Of a stretch of 64,000 nucleotides of DNA, positions 54,503 to 63,363 are shown one piece after another. The position numbers and the translations under genes are program-made. The stretch covers positions 310,001 through 374,000 of the forward strand of contig NZ_CP046973.1 of assembly GCF_009792235.1 (NCBI RefSeq), given 5' to 3'. The stretch's first letter is position 1. Every line of letters starts with the position of its first letter. The notes under the pieces are model-generated. The model was not told the origin of the DNA and searched no databases. It worked only from the letters and a program-made list of their open reading frames with translations. This stretch comes from Microcystis aeruginosa FD4 (GTDB taxonomy: Bacteria > Cyanobacteriota > Cyanobacteriia > Cyanobacteriales > Microcystaceae).

Positions 54503-54596
54503 GGACTTGCGTGGGAATAATATCCCAGCTTTGAAAATCGCTCTGTAGAAGAATCAGACCAGCCCTAAATGGCACATTATCAAAGCGCAAGTCCCT
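54501..54596. repeat. Small MITE-like element with AGGGACTTGCG ends
   Basis: Inverted ends AGGGACTTGCG and CGCAAGTCCCT enclose 75 bases with no ORF. The last 26 bases (ACATTATCAAAGCGCAAG, then TCCCTTA) occur again at 54688-54713. The stretch 54503-54875 holds these units, a GTAGGGGCG palindrome and the terminator below. Confidence 0.65.
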
Positions 54597-54744
54597 TACT
54601 AGAGATTTTCGGTGCCAGTTCCTTGCGCCCCTACAGTAACGGATTTTGTCCACAATGTAGGGGCGAACTGCGTTCGCCCAAAAGGTACATTATCAAAGCG
54701 CAAGTCCCTTATTAGGGTTTGGTTGTCAGTTATTAGTGGTTCAA

Positions 54745-54775
54745 GCGCTCGCCACAACAGCGAGCGTTTTTGTTT
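54745..54775 (+). terminator. Rho-independent terminator
   Basis: The stem GCGCTCGC/GCGAGCG with loop CACAACA is followed by TTTTTGTTT. The upstream gene it served is not evident now. Confidence 0.7.
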
Positions 54776-54875
54776 GGGGTATCCTCTGGGAAAACAAAAT
54801 TCTCTCGCTTACGTCTAGATCGATAAAATAAATGCAAGTGCGATCTCTATAACAACGCTCCCTATTTATGAATTT

Positions 54876-55997
54876 ATGAATCTAAAATCATCCTTAAAAT
54901 TTACCCTACTGTTCTCACTTCTGGGGGGTTGTCTCCTGACTACACCTAGTCAAGCAACTCTCTTTGAACAACGAGAAGTTAATCAAGAGGATTTTATCGC
55001 TATTGCCCGACCCTACGGTAACGGTAAATACGATTTACTGATTTTGCAACAAATCCCCGGTAAACGCCAATGCTGGGCGGTAAATGGCACAGAACCGACC
55101 ATTGTTCAGCCTCTCCTGCTCGATTTCGATTTTACCGGCAGTTGTGAACGGGCCACCGACAGTAACGGTTATTCCCTTCGCATTCAGGGCAAAGATTACG
55201 GTTTAGAATACCTGCTGCGTATCGTACAACGCAACGGGGAATTAGTCCTCGTGGGAACCCCCCGCAATCCCAGGCAATCGGAGGTAATTATTGGACGGAC
55301 AAAAGGTTTAGGGACCGGTTTAATGCAAATTTATCTCATCGATGGCTGGCGCTTTACTAAACGCAGTCTAGCAGGTCAAAATCTCAGTCATATCTATCTA
55401 ACTGCCGATAGTCCCAGTTTCAATCCTCCCCCGGAATTACTCGCAGGTAATAGTTATTCCCCCCCCAGAGAATCCGTCAAAGCAGAAACACCGGTTAATC
55501 CTTCCGCTAATCCCGAAGTGCGAGAATATACCTTTACCGCTGCGGAAACAGCAGTACAGAGCAATCCTCAGCCAGTGGTCACTAATCGAGTACCAGAGTC
55601 AAATTTAACGCCACCGTCCCCAGTTAGCCCTAATTTACCCCCCCTGACTCCTCCCAATTCCCAGAATAGTAATGCAATTGTACCACCACCGCCACCGCGT
55701 AATTTAGGCAATCAGAGAAGTTTATCAGACGTAATCACTTTTAATCGGGCTGCCCCTAATCCCAGTAGTAGTAATACTGGTAATACTGGTAATACTGGCC
55801 GCAAAGGCTTTAAAGTAGTAATTGAAGCTAAAACCGATAGCGATCGCAGCAAAGTTCGTTCTCTCTATCCCGACGCTTTCCCCACTTCCCACCAAGGTCG
55901 TCGCGTCTGGCAAATAGGCGCGTTTAGTAGTCGTGATAAGGCTGAAAACGCTTTACAAAGTCTTGCCCCCCTGCGCGGATCGATCGTACCATTTTAG
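54876..55997 (+). CDS. DUF3747 exported protein with SPOR-like tail
   Basis: A 373-aa cyanobacterial protein. A signal peptide (LKFTLLFSLLGGCLLTTPSQ) is followed by the DUF3747 domain (LFEQREVNQEDFIAIARPYG, CWAVNGTEPTIVQPLLLDFDFTG, GYSLRIQGKDYGLEYLL). A long Pro/Ser/Asn-rich linker (about 190-300, including an SSNTGNTGNTG run) leads to a C-terminal segment, GRRVWQIGAFSSRDKAENAL, resembling a SPOR peptidoglycan-binding repeat. Start codon ATG 54876 follows an in-frame stop; a second ATG six codons upstream is out of frame. Probably a cell-envelope protein. Intact. Confidence 0.85.
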   Translation: MNLKSSLKFTLLFSLLGGCLLTTPSQATLFEQREVNQEDFIAIARPYGNGKYDLLILQQIPGKRQCWAVNGTEPTIVQPLLLDFDFTGSCERATDSNGYSLRIQGKDYGLEYLLRIVQRNGELVLVGTPRNPRQSEVIIGRTKGLGTGLMQIYLIDGWRFTKRSLAGQNLSHIYLTADSPSFNPPPELLAGNSYSPPRESVKAETPVNPSANPEVREYTFTAAETAVQSNPQPVVTNRVPESNLTPPSPVSPNLPPLTPPNSQNSNAIVPPPPPRNLGNQRSLSDVITFNRAAPNPSSSNTGNTGNTGRKGFKVVIEAKTDSDRSKVRSLYPDAFPTSHQGRRVWQIGAFSSRDKAENALQSLAPLRGSIVPF

Positions 55998-56220
55998 TGA
56001 ACGCTGGAACTGCGGAACAGAGAGTGGATAGGGGAAATGGGGAAATGGGGGAGTGGGGAAATGGGGAAATGGGGAAGTGGAGCATTTGGCTGAAATTTCC
56101 CTAAACCCCCAAACCCCCAAACCCCCAAAACCCTAAAACCCCAACTCTCAACTCTCAACTCTCAACTCCGGCCTCCTGACTCCTGACTTCTAGAGTAACT
56201 AATAACTGATAACTGAAAAC

Positions 56221-57328
56221 ATGGAAATATCGGAACTAAAAAAAGGTATCGAGATAGTAGGATCGCGCCTGGGTAAAACCCAGGACTATCTTTGACTTAC
56301 CCACTTTAAGGGCCAAAATTAAAGACTTAGAACAGGTGGCGGCCGTCCCCACTTTTTGGGATAATCCCGATACTGCTCAAAAAACCCTGCAAGAACTAAA
56401 TGAATGTAAATCTTCTTTAGAAACCTATCAGGGTTGGTGTGGACAATTAGAAGATACCAAGGCAATTATCGAGTTATTAGAATTAGAATCCGATCGAGCT
56501 TTACTAGAAGAAGCAACGGACAATTTAACTCATTTACAGCATGACCTCGATCGCTGGGAATTGCAACAGCTTTTAAATGGTCCCTATGACGCGAAAGGAG
56601 CGGTTTTAACGATTAATGCGGGGGCCGGGGGAACCGATGCCCAAGATTGGACAGAAATGCTCCTGAGAATGTATTCTCGCTGGGCCGAGAAACAGGGATA
56701 TAAAGTCACTTTAGCGGAAATATCAGAAGGAGATGAAGCGGGAATTAAATCGGTGACAATTGAGATTGCCGGAACTTATGCTTACGGTTATCTGAAAGGA
56801 GAAAAAGGCACCCATCGGTTAGTCAGAATTTCCCCTTTTAATGCTAATGGTAAACGTCAAACCAGTTTCGCCGGGGTGGAAGTGATGCCAATTTTGGGCG
56901 ATGATGCGGTGAGGGTAGAAATTCCCGATAAAGACTTAGAAATTACCACCACTAGATCGGGGGGAAAAGGTGGACAAAATGTTAATAAAGTGGAAACTGC
57001 CGTGCGTGTGGTTCATCTTCCCACAGGTATCGCTGTACGTTGTACCCAAGAGCGATCGCAATTACAAAATAAAGAAAAAGCCCTAGCTTTATTAAAAGCG
57101 AAATTGTTAATTATTGCTCGGGAACAACAGGCTCAAGCGATCGCTGAAATTCGCGGCGATATGGTGGAGGCCGCTTGGGGGAATCAAATCCGTAACTATG
57201 TTTTTCATCCCTATCAATTGGTTAAGGATCTCCGCAGTAATGTGGAAACCACCGATGTTACCGGGGTAATGAATGGGGATTTAGATAGCTTTATTGAAGC
57301 CTATTTGCATTGGGGAGGGGAAGTGTGA
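56221..57328 (+). CDS. prfB: Peptide chain release factor 2, with programmed +1 frameshift
   Basis: Class I release factor for UAA and UGA codons. The 24-codon first frame (MEISELKKGIEIVGSRLGKT, then QDYL) meets TGA at 56293-56295 in CTTTGAC, the classic RF2 shift site. Skipping one T continues DLPTLRAKIKDLEQVAAVPTFW, which joins the long frame ending at 57328. The GGQ motif is in SGGKGGQNVNKVET, and the codon-recognition SPF is in LVRISPFNANGK. Annotating only from a downstream start such as 56336 would miss the first 38 residues. RF2 itself controls the shift by competing at the UGA. Confidence 0.95.
56286..56296 (+). promoter_or_regulatory. prfB programmed frameshift site
   Basis: CTATCTTTGAC: Leu codon CTT followed by the in-frame TGA and C, the universal RF2 autoregulatory slip. 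A weak purine-rich element, CCAGGA, lies just upstream, in the place of the SD-like AGGGGG found in E. coli. Confidence 0.93.
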
Positions 57329-57522
57329 AGAAATGTATCACTGTTGTCGCCAACAAGTCCCACTCCTGTGTGGAAATGATGATAAAATCTCCTCTTTGAA
57401 AAATGTCGATTTGCGTTAAAACACTTTTTTGCTTGCTGCATAAGGGTTTCGCCGATTTGACATCCCTAAAATGGATTTGCGTTAAAGCACTTTTTAGCCT
57501 TTCGACTTCGCCCAGGGCTAGT

Positions 57523-58941
57523 CTAGGCCCAAAAGGGTAGATAACGAGCATAACGAGTTGATTTAGATTCAGATTCGTCGGATTTAATCAGTCCCGCTTC
57601 TTTAGTTGCACCGATTAGTAGAGACACAGTGGCAGCTCTTGACTCGTCTAAATGAAATCGCTCTCTTAAGCTCTGGTTAGACATCCGTTGATTATTGATA
57701 TATAGGAGACAACAGTGCTGATAACAAGCGCGAATACGGTCAGATTGACTCATTTTGCCAAAATCCTGATGAGCGAATAGGATAGAAGTTGTTCGGACCT
57801 CACCTACTCTAAAATCTGGTGCAGGAAGTTGAAATTTCTCGGCAGCGGAAATAACTTTATCAATACCACTGCCCTTTTCTTCACAAATGCCAAAACGACG
57901 CATTATGTCAGCTAATTGCTCATTACGGGAGCGATATTCGTCTATAAAGCGTTCTACTTTGATAAAAGGAATACCAGGGTTAGAGATTTCTACTCGATCA
58001 TCATACATTTCAATCATCACCGAAGCACCTGTAGTGAGAAAGTCCTGATGAATCAAAGCATTGGCGATGAGTTCTCGCAAAGCTTGTTTAGGAAACATTT
58101 TCACTTCTTCCCGAAGAACTTCTTCGATGATGCGATTTTGAGGGGCTAAATCGTGGACAAAATTAACTAAACCCTCAAAACCCACAGCATATCCCTTAAT
58201 TCCTGTCTGTTCCAGCCGAGTTTTAATTTTACCTGTTCCCTCATAGATAATCACTCGTGCTGCTTTACGGGCTAAGGTAGGGGAAAAGCGATCAAGTTGT
58301 TTGGCCAGAAGGATGGCAGATAAATTAGGAATTGTCCAACCTTTTGATGTTTGGTCAAGGAGTTGATCGCCTTGTAACCTTTCTAGAACAGCATCACGAT
58401 GGCTAGGATAAGGAAGCTTGAGCAATTTAAAGTAGGTTTGGGTGTCGAGTAGGTCAATAACCTCATCTGGACTAGCATGAAAGCAAGCGGATTGACAAAA
58501 CCAATCTTGTTGATCTTCAGCAAAAATGCGCTTAAGCAGATCAGGTGTCATGGGTACTAAGTCTTCCCCTGCTCGCATTAGATAAGCGCCTTCAAAGGCG
58601 ATAGGTTGTCCTGTGGGACGGGTTGGCACTTCAAAAACCAAGACACGACCATCAGGGTGGGCCAATTCGGTGATTTCCACACGCAAGCCAAGTTTTTGAA
58701 CGATTAGCGATTTAATGCTGTTAATTTCTTCTGGTGTAGGAAAGGCTTGTGAACCAACAATTTTACGGGGACGTTTATCGGTAACACCTAAGATAAAATG
58801 GCCACCTCTTTCATTAGCAAGGGCGACGCAATATTTTAACAGTTTGTTTGTATCAAATTGATTTTTAGCCTCTTTAAATTCTAGTCGCTCATTTTCCACT
58901 GGAGCATTTAACCAACCTTCTAGGGTCTCTGGGTTTATCAT
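57523..58941 (-). CDS. AlbA_2 / HATPase_c_4 regulator
   Basis: 472 aa. The N-terminal AlbA_2 (Schlafen-like) domain shows ENERLEFKEAKNQFDTNKLL and YCVALANERGGHFILGVTD. The GHKL-ATPase-like C-terminal domain has ALRELIANALIHQDF and EMYDDRVEISNPGIPF, followed by ICEEKGSGIDKVI. A winged-helix tail (QRMSNQSLRERFHLDESRAAT, VSLLIGATKEAGLI) is likely. Family members are putative transcription or RNA-binding regulators of uncertain ligand. The gap between it and prfB has two copies of GATTTGCGTTAAA-CACTTTT. Intact. Confidence 0.85.
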   Translation of the reverse strand: MINPETLEGWLNAPVENERLEFKEAKNQFDTNKLLKYCVALANERGGHFILGVTDKRPRKIVGSQAFPTPEEINSIKSLIVQKLGLRVEITELAHPDGRVLVFEVPTRPTGQPIAFEGAYLMRAGEDLVPMTPDLLKRIFAEDQQDWFCQSACFHASPDEVIDLLDTQTYFKLLKLPYPSHRDAVLERLQGDQLLDQTSKGWTIPNLSAILLAKQLDRFSPTLARKAARVIIYEGTGKIKTRLEQTGIKGYAVGFEGLVNFVHDLAPQNRIIEEVLREEVKMFPKQALRELIANALIHQDFLTTGASVMIEMYDDRVEISNPGIPFIKVERFIDEYRSRNEQLADIMRRFGICEEKGSGIDKVISAAEKFQLPAPDFRVGEVRTTSILFAHQDFGKMSQSDRIRACYQHCCLLYINNQRMSNQSLRERFHLDESRAATVSLLIGATKEAGLIKSDESESKSTRYARYLPFWA

Positions 58942-59091
58942 GCAGTAGTCTCCTTATGGGTGGGAATTTACGTTTAGGGGGGAACAGTGCAGGTTATACT
59001 GATTCCTAAGATGAGAGCAGCTCTATTTTCTCGCAAATTCTGTTCTTATTGGCTTGTCAAGCTATTTGTCCTCTACTAAGAAGAAAAATCA

Positions 59092-59343
59092 ATGGTTATT
59101 ATCGAGATTACCAATGTGGAAGAAATAATAAGCGAAAAAATTGGCTCTTTCGCCGCTAAAATCGTCCATGCCCTAGCAGATGATGAGGCGAAAGTGGAAG
59201 AGGTTATCATCAAGGAATTACAGGCTAATTTTCAGGAAAAGGGCATTAAGGCCAATCTTTTTAGCGTCACTGGGTTAGATATGCTCGGCAATGGCAAGCT
59301 AGAAGTTAACGTTAATGTCCGTTCTGCTAATATGATGTCCTAA
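59092..59343 (+). CDS. Hypothetical protein, 83 aa
   Basis: A small soluble protein, MVIIEITNVEEIISEKIGSF, with a helix rich in Asp/Glu/Lys (ADDEAKVEEVIIKELQANFQ) and a beta end LEVNVNVRSANMMS. It has a consistent start with AAGAAGAAAAATCA upstream. I do not recognise the family. It is convergent with hemH. Confidence 0.55.
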   Translation: MVIIEITNVEEIISEKIGSFAAKIVHALADDEAKVEEVIIKELQANFQEKGIKANLFSVTGLDMLGNGKLEVNVNVRSANMMS

Positions 59344-59399
59344 GAGAAAACTGCCAATGGTTGGGTTAAACATAGTTAAACCCAACCTTGTTTTGGAGG

Positions 59400-60563
59400 T
59401 TATAATAAACCAACAAAATGTAACGGTCCTTGACCAGTAATTAATTCGATAATAATTGCCAGAAAACCGATCATCGCTAATCGGCCATTCCACACCTCGG
59501 CTGCCGTGGTCATACCCCATTCCCAACGTTCCTGGGGATACATTTTCATATTCGCTTTCGGACGGGTAATTTGCTCGAAAGTGGTGGGTTTTTCCTCTAG
59601 GGATTTGACCACTAACTGGGAGAGAGATTCGATAAACATCGGGTGAGTGTTAAGAGCCGGTACTCGCTGAAAATGTTCAATTCCCGCTTCTTCCGCCACT
59701 TCTCGGTACTCTATATCGATTTCTTGCAGAGTTTCGATGTGTTCCGAGACAAAGCTAATCGGCACGACCAATAAATTCTTAATTCCCTGCTCTCCCAACC
59801 CTTTTAAAGCATCTTCAGTGTAGGGTTTTAGCCATTCCACCGGACCGACGCGACTTTGATAGGCTAAAGTGTACTGATTGGGTCGGTTGAGCGTACGCAT
59901 GATCGCCCTAGTGCATTCTTCAATTTGTCTTTGATAGGGATCTCCCGCTTCCTCCACATAACTTTGGGGGACACCATGAGCGCTAAAAAAGATATGTACT
60001 TGGTCAGGATTAGCACACTGCTCTAATTCTCGCGCAATCAGATCGGCCATAGCACTCAGATAAGTGGGATGATCGTACCAAGAGGGGATGAGAGTATATT
60101 CCGTCAAACGTAGATAGGGATCCTGCTGCCACATTTCCTCTAGCACACGAAAACTGGAACCACTGGTACTGATGGAAAATTGGGGATAAAGGGGCAGAAT
60201 AACTAATTTTTTGATATGATCCCGTTTAATCCGCTCGATCGCCTCTTCGGTGAAGGGATTCCAGTAACGCATCCCGATATAAACGCTCACCTCGCGGCCC
60301 ATTTCCTTGAGACGTTGTTGCAGTGCCGTGGCCTGTGCTTCCGTAATCTTGAGTAAAGGGGAGCCACCACCAATCTGACGGTAATTTTCTTGGGATTTAC
60401 TCGCTCTTAGCGTCGATATTAACCAAGCTAACGGTTTTTGTAATCCTTTGATCGGTAAACGGATGATTTCTGGGTCAGAAAAAAGGTTAAATAGAAAAGG
60501 ACGCACATCCTCTAACCGCTCTGGCCCACCCAAATTTAATAATAAAACCCCAACGCGACCCAT
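59400..60563 (-). CDS. hemH: Ferrochelatase with C-terminal chlorophyll-binding-like helix
   Basis: 387 aa. It inserts Fe2+ into protoporphyrin IX, the last step of haem synthesis. The body runs to about residue 320 with VGVLLLNLGGPERLEDVRPF, YIGMRYWNPFTEEAI and the active-site His in IFFSAHGVPQSYVEEAGDPY, then VPISFVSEHIETLQEID. A linker and a transmembrane LHC-like segment (ERWEWGMTTAAEVWNGRLAM, then IGFLAIIIELITGQG) follow. The E-x-N-G-R-x-A-M motif is the chlorophyll-binding signature of HLIPs. This fusion is normal for cyanobacterial and plastid type II ferrochelatases and places the enzyme at the membrane. Confidence 0.95.
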   Translation of the reverse strand: MGRVGVLLLNLGGPERLEDVRPFLFNLFSDPEIIRLPIKGLQKPLAWLISTLRASKSQENYRQIGGGSPLLKITEAQATALQQRLKEMGREVSVYIGMRYWNPFTEEAIERIKRDHIKKLVILPLYPQFSISTSGSSFRVLEEMWQQDPYLRLTEYTLIPSWYDHPTYLSAMADLIARELEQCANPDQVHIFFSAHGVPQSYVEEAGDPYQRQIEECTRAIMRTLNRPNQYTLAYQSRVGPVEWLKPYTEDALKGLGEQGIKNLLVVPISFVSEHIETLQEIDIEYREVAEEAGIEHFQRVPALNTHPMFIESLSQLVVKSLEEKPTTFEQITRPKANMKMYPQERWEWGMTTAAEVWNGRLAMIGFLAIIIELITGQGPLHFVGLL

Positions 60564-60682
60564 AGTGTTAACAGATAATTTTTAAATTTTCAGATTCTTT
60601 ACCAAGTTTAACAATATATCGGTGGAACCGTTAAAACAAATTACAGACAATATAGAAATTAATCAAATTTTGGAGGTTGATC

Positions 60683-61306
60683 TTGGCGACAATTTTACGT
60701 CCCCTCAGTTATCAATATCAATGGCTTTACGATGGTATCTCCCGTCTGGCTGCCCTAGCGGTGGGTGGGGAGTCCCGTTTTCGGCAATTAGCTCTAGAAG
60801 GTTTAAAAATCGCTAAAAATGACCCTATCCTCGATCTCTGTTGTGGTGCGGGTCAAACCACCCGTTATTTAGTACCCCTATCCGAGCGCTGTACCGGTTT
60901 AGATGTCTCTCCTGTGGCCCTGGAGCGAGCTAGTTTAGCGGTGCCGCAAGCGCATTATGTGGAGGGATTAGCCGAAAAAATGCCCTTTAATGCCGGAGAA
61001 TTCGCCCTTGTTCATACTAGCGCCGCTCTCCACGAAATGGAACCAGAGCAGTTAGAGGAAATTCTCAAAGAAGTGTATCGAGTTCTCAGACCGGGGGGAA
61101 TTTTTGCCCTCGTGGATTTTCATCGACCCACTAACCCGCTTTTTTGGCCTTCTTTGGCCCTATTTTTGCAATTATTTGAAACCCAGACCGCTTGGCAGTT
61201 TATCGATACGGATCTGATCCAATCTTTACAGGCACTCGGTTTTCGTGATTGTCAACAAAAATTATACGCTGGTGGCAGTTTACAGGTGATTCAAGCTGCC
61301 AAGTGA
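60683..61306 (+). CDS. Class I SAM-dependent methyltransferase
   Basis: About 207 aa. TTG at 60683 is preferred because GGAGG stands seven bases before it; TTG 60677 is also possible. The SAM-binding motif LDLCCGAGQTTRYL is followed by TGLDVSPVALERA, FALVHTSAALHEMEPEQLEE and VLRPGGIFALVDFH. It resembles the UbiE/MenG group, so a quinone or small-molecule substrate is plausible but not shown. It is divergent from hemH. Confidence 0.82.
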   Translation: MATILRPLSYQYQWLYDGISRLAALAVGGESRFRQLALEGLKIAKNDPILDLCCGAGQTTRYLVPLSERCTGLDVSPVALERASLAVPQAHYVEGLAEKMPFNAGEFALVHTSAALHEMEPEQLEEILKEVYRVLRPGGIFALVDFHRPTNPLFWPSLALFLQLFETQTAWQFIDTDLIQSLQALGFRDCQQKLYAGGSLQVIQAAK

Positions 61307-61382
61307 AGGGATCGGCCAGGCAAGATTTTCAGAGACAGTCGGTCATTTATACTAAGTAGGGAAGCTGAGTTCGATCGACTCA

Positions 61383-61961
61383 GTGCGAGTTATTTTTGAG
61401 AAGTTAATGACTAGAGCAAAAATTCTACAACCTGATTTAATTTTAGGGGATACGATTCTCGGTCTCACTCTGGAGATTTTGAGTCAGCATCAGATTAAGG
61501 GATTGATTCTCGATGTGGACGATACCCTTGTTCCCCTCCAGGAAACGACGGTTTCTGACGATTTACAGCGTTGGGTCGATTCCTTGCGTCTTTATCTACC
61601 GATTTGGTTGGTGAGCAATAATCTTAGTGAAAATCGCATCGGTGCGATCGCTGATAATTTACAACTTCCCTACCTTCTCGGTGCGGTGAAACCCTCTCGA
61701 CGCAAACTCCGGCAAGCGATGGCAGCCATGAGTCTTCCCCCCCAACAAATTGCTATGGTTGGCGATCGCTTGTTCACCGATGTTTTAGCGGGAAATCGTC
61801 TGGGAATGTTTACCATTCTGGTGAAACCAATGGTAAATCCCTTGACGGGGGGGCAAGCTTATCCAATCCACGATTTTGAGGTGTGGGTATCACAAATTCT
61901 CGGCGTTTCTCTCCATCCGCAGCATTACTTAATAAAACCTGACCAATCCTCACAGAAGTAA
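61383..61961 (+). CDS. YqeG-family HAD IIIA phosphatase
   Basis: 192 aa with a GTG start. HAD motif I is LILDVDDTLVPL, motif II WLVSNN, and motif III the Lys in GAVKPSRRKL with MVGDRLFTDVLAGNRLGM. The family (YqeG; GEP4/PGP-like) includes phosphatidylglycerophosphate phosphatases in yeast and plastids; the substrate here is inferred. The N-terminus LQPDLILGDTILGLTLEIL is typical. Intact. A large non-coding interval follows. Confidence 0.85.
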   Translation: MRVIFEKLMTRAKILQPDLILGDTILGLTLEILSQHQIKGLILDVDDTLVPLQETTVSDDLQRWVDSLRLYLPIWLVSNNLSENRIGAIADNLQLPYLLGAVKPSRRKLRQAMAAMSLPPQQIAMVGDRLFTDVLAGNRLGMFTILVKPMVNPLTGGQAYPIHDFEVWVSQILGVSLHPQHYLIKPDQSSQK

Positions 61962-62079
61962 ATATTAAAAAATAATTAAGTATAGAGGAAACGATGGAAA
62001 AGTAGGAAATACTATAGACAATTTCAAAGGAGGTCAGCCGAGATAAAGACCTTAAATATATGAAAGTCAGTAGATGGAC

Positions 62080-62118
62080 AGTGCCAGTTTTTGCGGATAT
62101 ACGCCAAAGACTGGCACT
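62080..62118. repeat. Inverted repeat / hairpin AGTGCCAGT
   Basis: AGTGCCAGT and ACTGGCACT form a nine-base stem, with GCG/CGC inside the loop. There is no T-tract on either side, so a terminator function is doubtful. It lies after AGGAGG in a gene-free stretch (61962-62549). Confidence 0.55.
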
Positions 62119-62148
62119 AATGTTTTAACGAAAACTTCCTGCTAAGTA

Positions 62149-62367
62149 GGGCTGGCTGAATAAATCTAAAAACCTTGCTGGATAAGACTTTTAGACTTTT
62201 TTGAAATCCAAAAGTACCAGATATGGGAGTGATCAGGGGGAAATTCAGGTACTTTTTCCCTGAAAATTAGGTAATTGACCCCCTCAAAATCGGTAAAACC
62301 CCACACCCTACACCCTACACCCTACACCCTACACCCTGCCCCTAGGAAAAACTTTTTCAGCAGACCC
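62149..62367. mobile_element. MITE, about 219 bp (second copy)
   Basis: This is the reverse orientation of the MITE at 26599-26811. It starts GGGCTGGCTGAATAAATC and ends GAAAAACTTTTTCAGCAGACCC, with TAAGTA on both sides (62143-62148 and 62368-62373). It contains four tandem ACACCCT units. No ORF. Confidence 0.85.
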
Positions 62368-62379
62368 TAAGTAAATGGG

Positions 62380-62440
62380 TGGAATTAAACATAAGATGAA
62401 CGTAGGTTGGGTTGAAGCATGAAACCCAACGTCTGCATGG
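62380..62440. repeat. Short dispersed repeat, also at 20555-20615
   Basis: GGGTGGAATTAAACATAAG, then ATGAACGTAGGTTGGGTTG and AAGCATGAAACCCAAC, as at 20555. It follows the MITE immediately. Confidence 0.65.
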
Positions 62441-62549
62441 GTTACTACCCGTCCTACAAATAATTGTGCCTCCCTACTTATAATTTAGCCAAATTGTGAG
62501 ATACTACGAAAGGATTTCTTAGTTAATTCTCCCTGGCTTCACTCTATAT

Positions 62550-63323
62550 ATGAATCGAGATTCTTCCCTGCTATCATCCTCCTCGGTTGCGGAATTCAAG
62601 CGCAATTCCTTTGATTTGGAGTCACACCTACAAAACTTTTTACAATTAGACCAAGAAATTTTACAAGCAAAATTAGCGATAGCAAAAGATTCCTTAGCGG
62701 CCTTAGCTCATCAAGACTTTTCTTGGACAAATCCAGATGATTTCTATCAGGAAAAAGTCAAAGAAAACTATTTATTTGAATTATCTGCTTGGCATTTATC
62801 CAGTCAAGAATATATCGGGGAAACCTTGAAATTAATTGATGATTACGGGAGCGGAAAAGTCTTAGATTTTGGTGGCGGAATCGGTACTCATGCCCTGGCT
62901 GCCGCAATGAATTCTGGGGTTGAACAGGTGATCTATTGCGATATTAATCCCCTACATCATCAATTTGTTCGCTTTCGTGCCAAGCAATTAAATCTCGATA
63001 CTAATAAGCTCTCATTCTATACGGAAATTCCCGAACAGCTAAAATTTGACACGATTATCTGTTTGGATGTCATCGAGCATTTGCCCTCACCTACAGCCCA
63101 ACTTAAAAAGTTTTATGACTGGTTAAACCCGGGAGGAAAGCTAATTATTAACTGGTATTTTTTCAAAGGATTTAATCAAGAATATCCCTTTCATATCGAC
63201 GATCCCAAAATTATTGAGAGCTTTTTTCAAACCCTACAAAAAGATTTCCTAGAGATTTTTCATCCCTATCACATTACCGTACGCTCTTATCGAAAAAATC
63301 AACAATTGTCCGAAGAAGATTAA
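62550..63323 (+). CDS. Class I SAM-dependent methyltransferase, 257 aa
   Basis: An N-terminal helical segment of about 100 residues (HLQNFLQLDQEILQAKLAIA, FYQEKVKENYLFEL) precedes a Rossmann domain. Its motifs are VLDFGGGIGTHALAAA, VIYCDINPLHHQFVRFRAK, FDTIICLDVIEHLPSP and WLNPGGKLIINW. The substrate is unknown; the arrangement resembles small-molecule or lipid methyltransferases. It is followed by a membrane protein 40 bases downstream. Intact. Confidence 0.8.
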   Translation: MNRDSSLLSSSSVAEFKRNSFDLESHLQNFLQLDQEILQAKLAIAKDSLAALAHQDFSWTNPDDFYQEKVKENYLFELSAWHLSSQEYIGETLKLIDDYGSGKVLDFGGGIGTHALAAAMNSGVEQVIYCDINPLHHQFVRFRAKQLNLDTNKLSFYTEIPEQLKFDTIICLDVIEHLPSPTAQLKKFYDWLNPGGKLIINWYFFKGFNQEYPFHIDDPKIIESFFQTLQKDFLEIFHPYHITVRSYRKNQQLSEED

Positions 63324-63363
63324 ACCAGAGGATGATAGAAAAGTTAGAATTACCCTTGCAACT

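Noticed and set aside
57291..57551. 86-aa minus-strand ORF between prfB and the AlbA_2 gene
   Set aside because: It overlaps the prfB 3' end antisense and is built largely from two copies of a GATTTGCGTTAAA repeat; no protein signal was seen.
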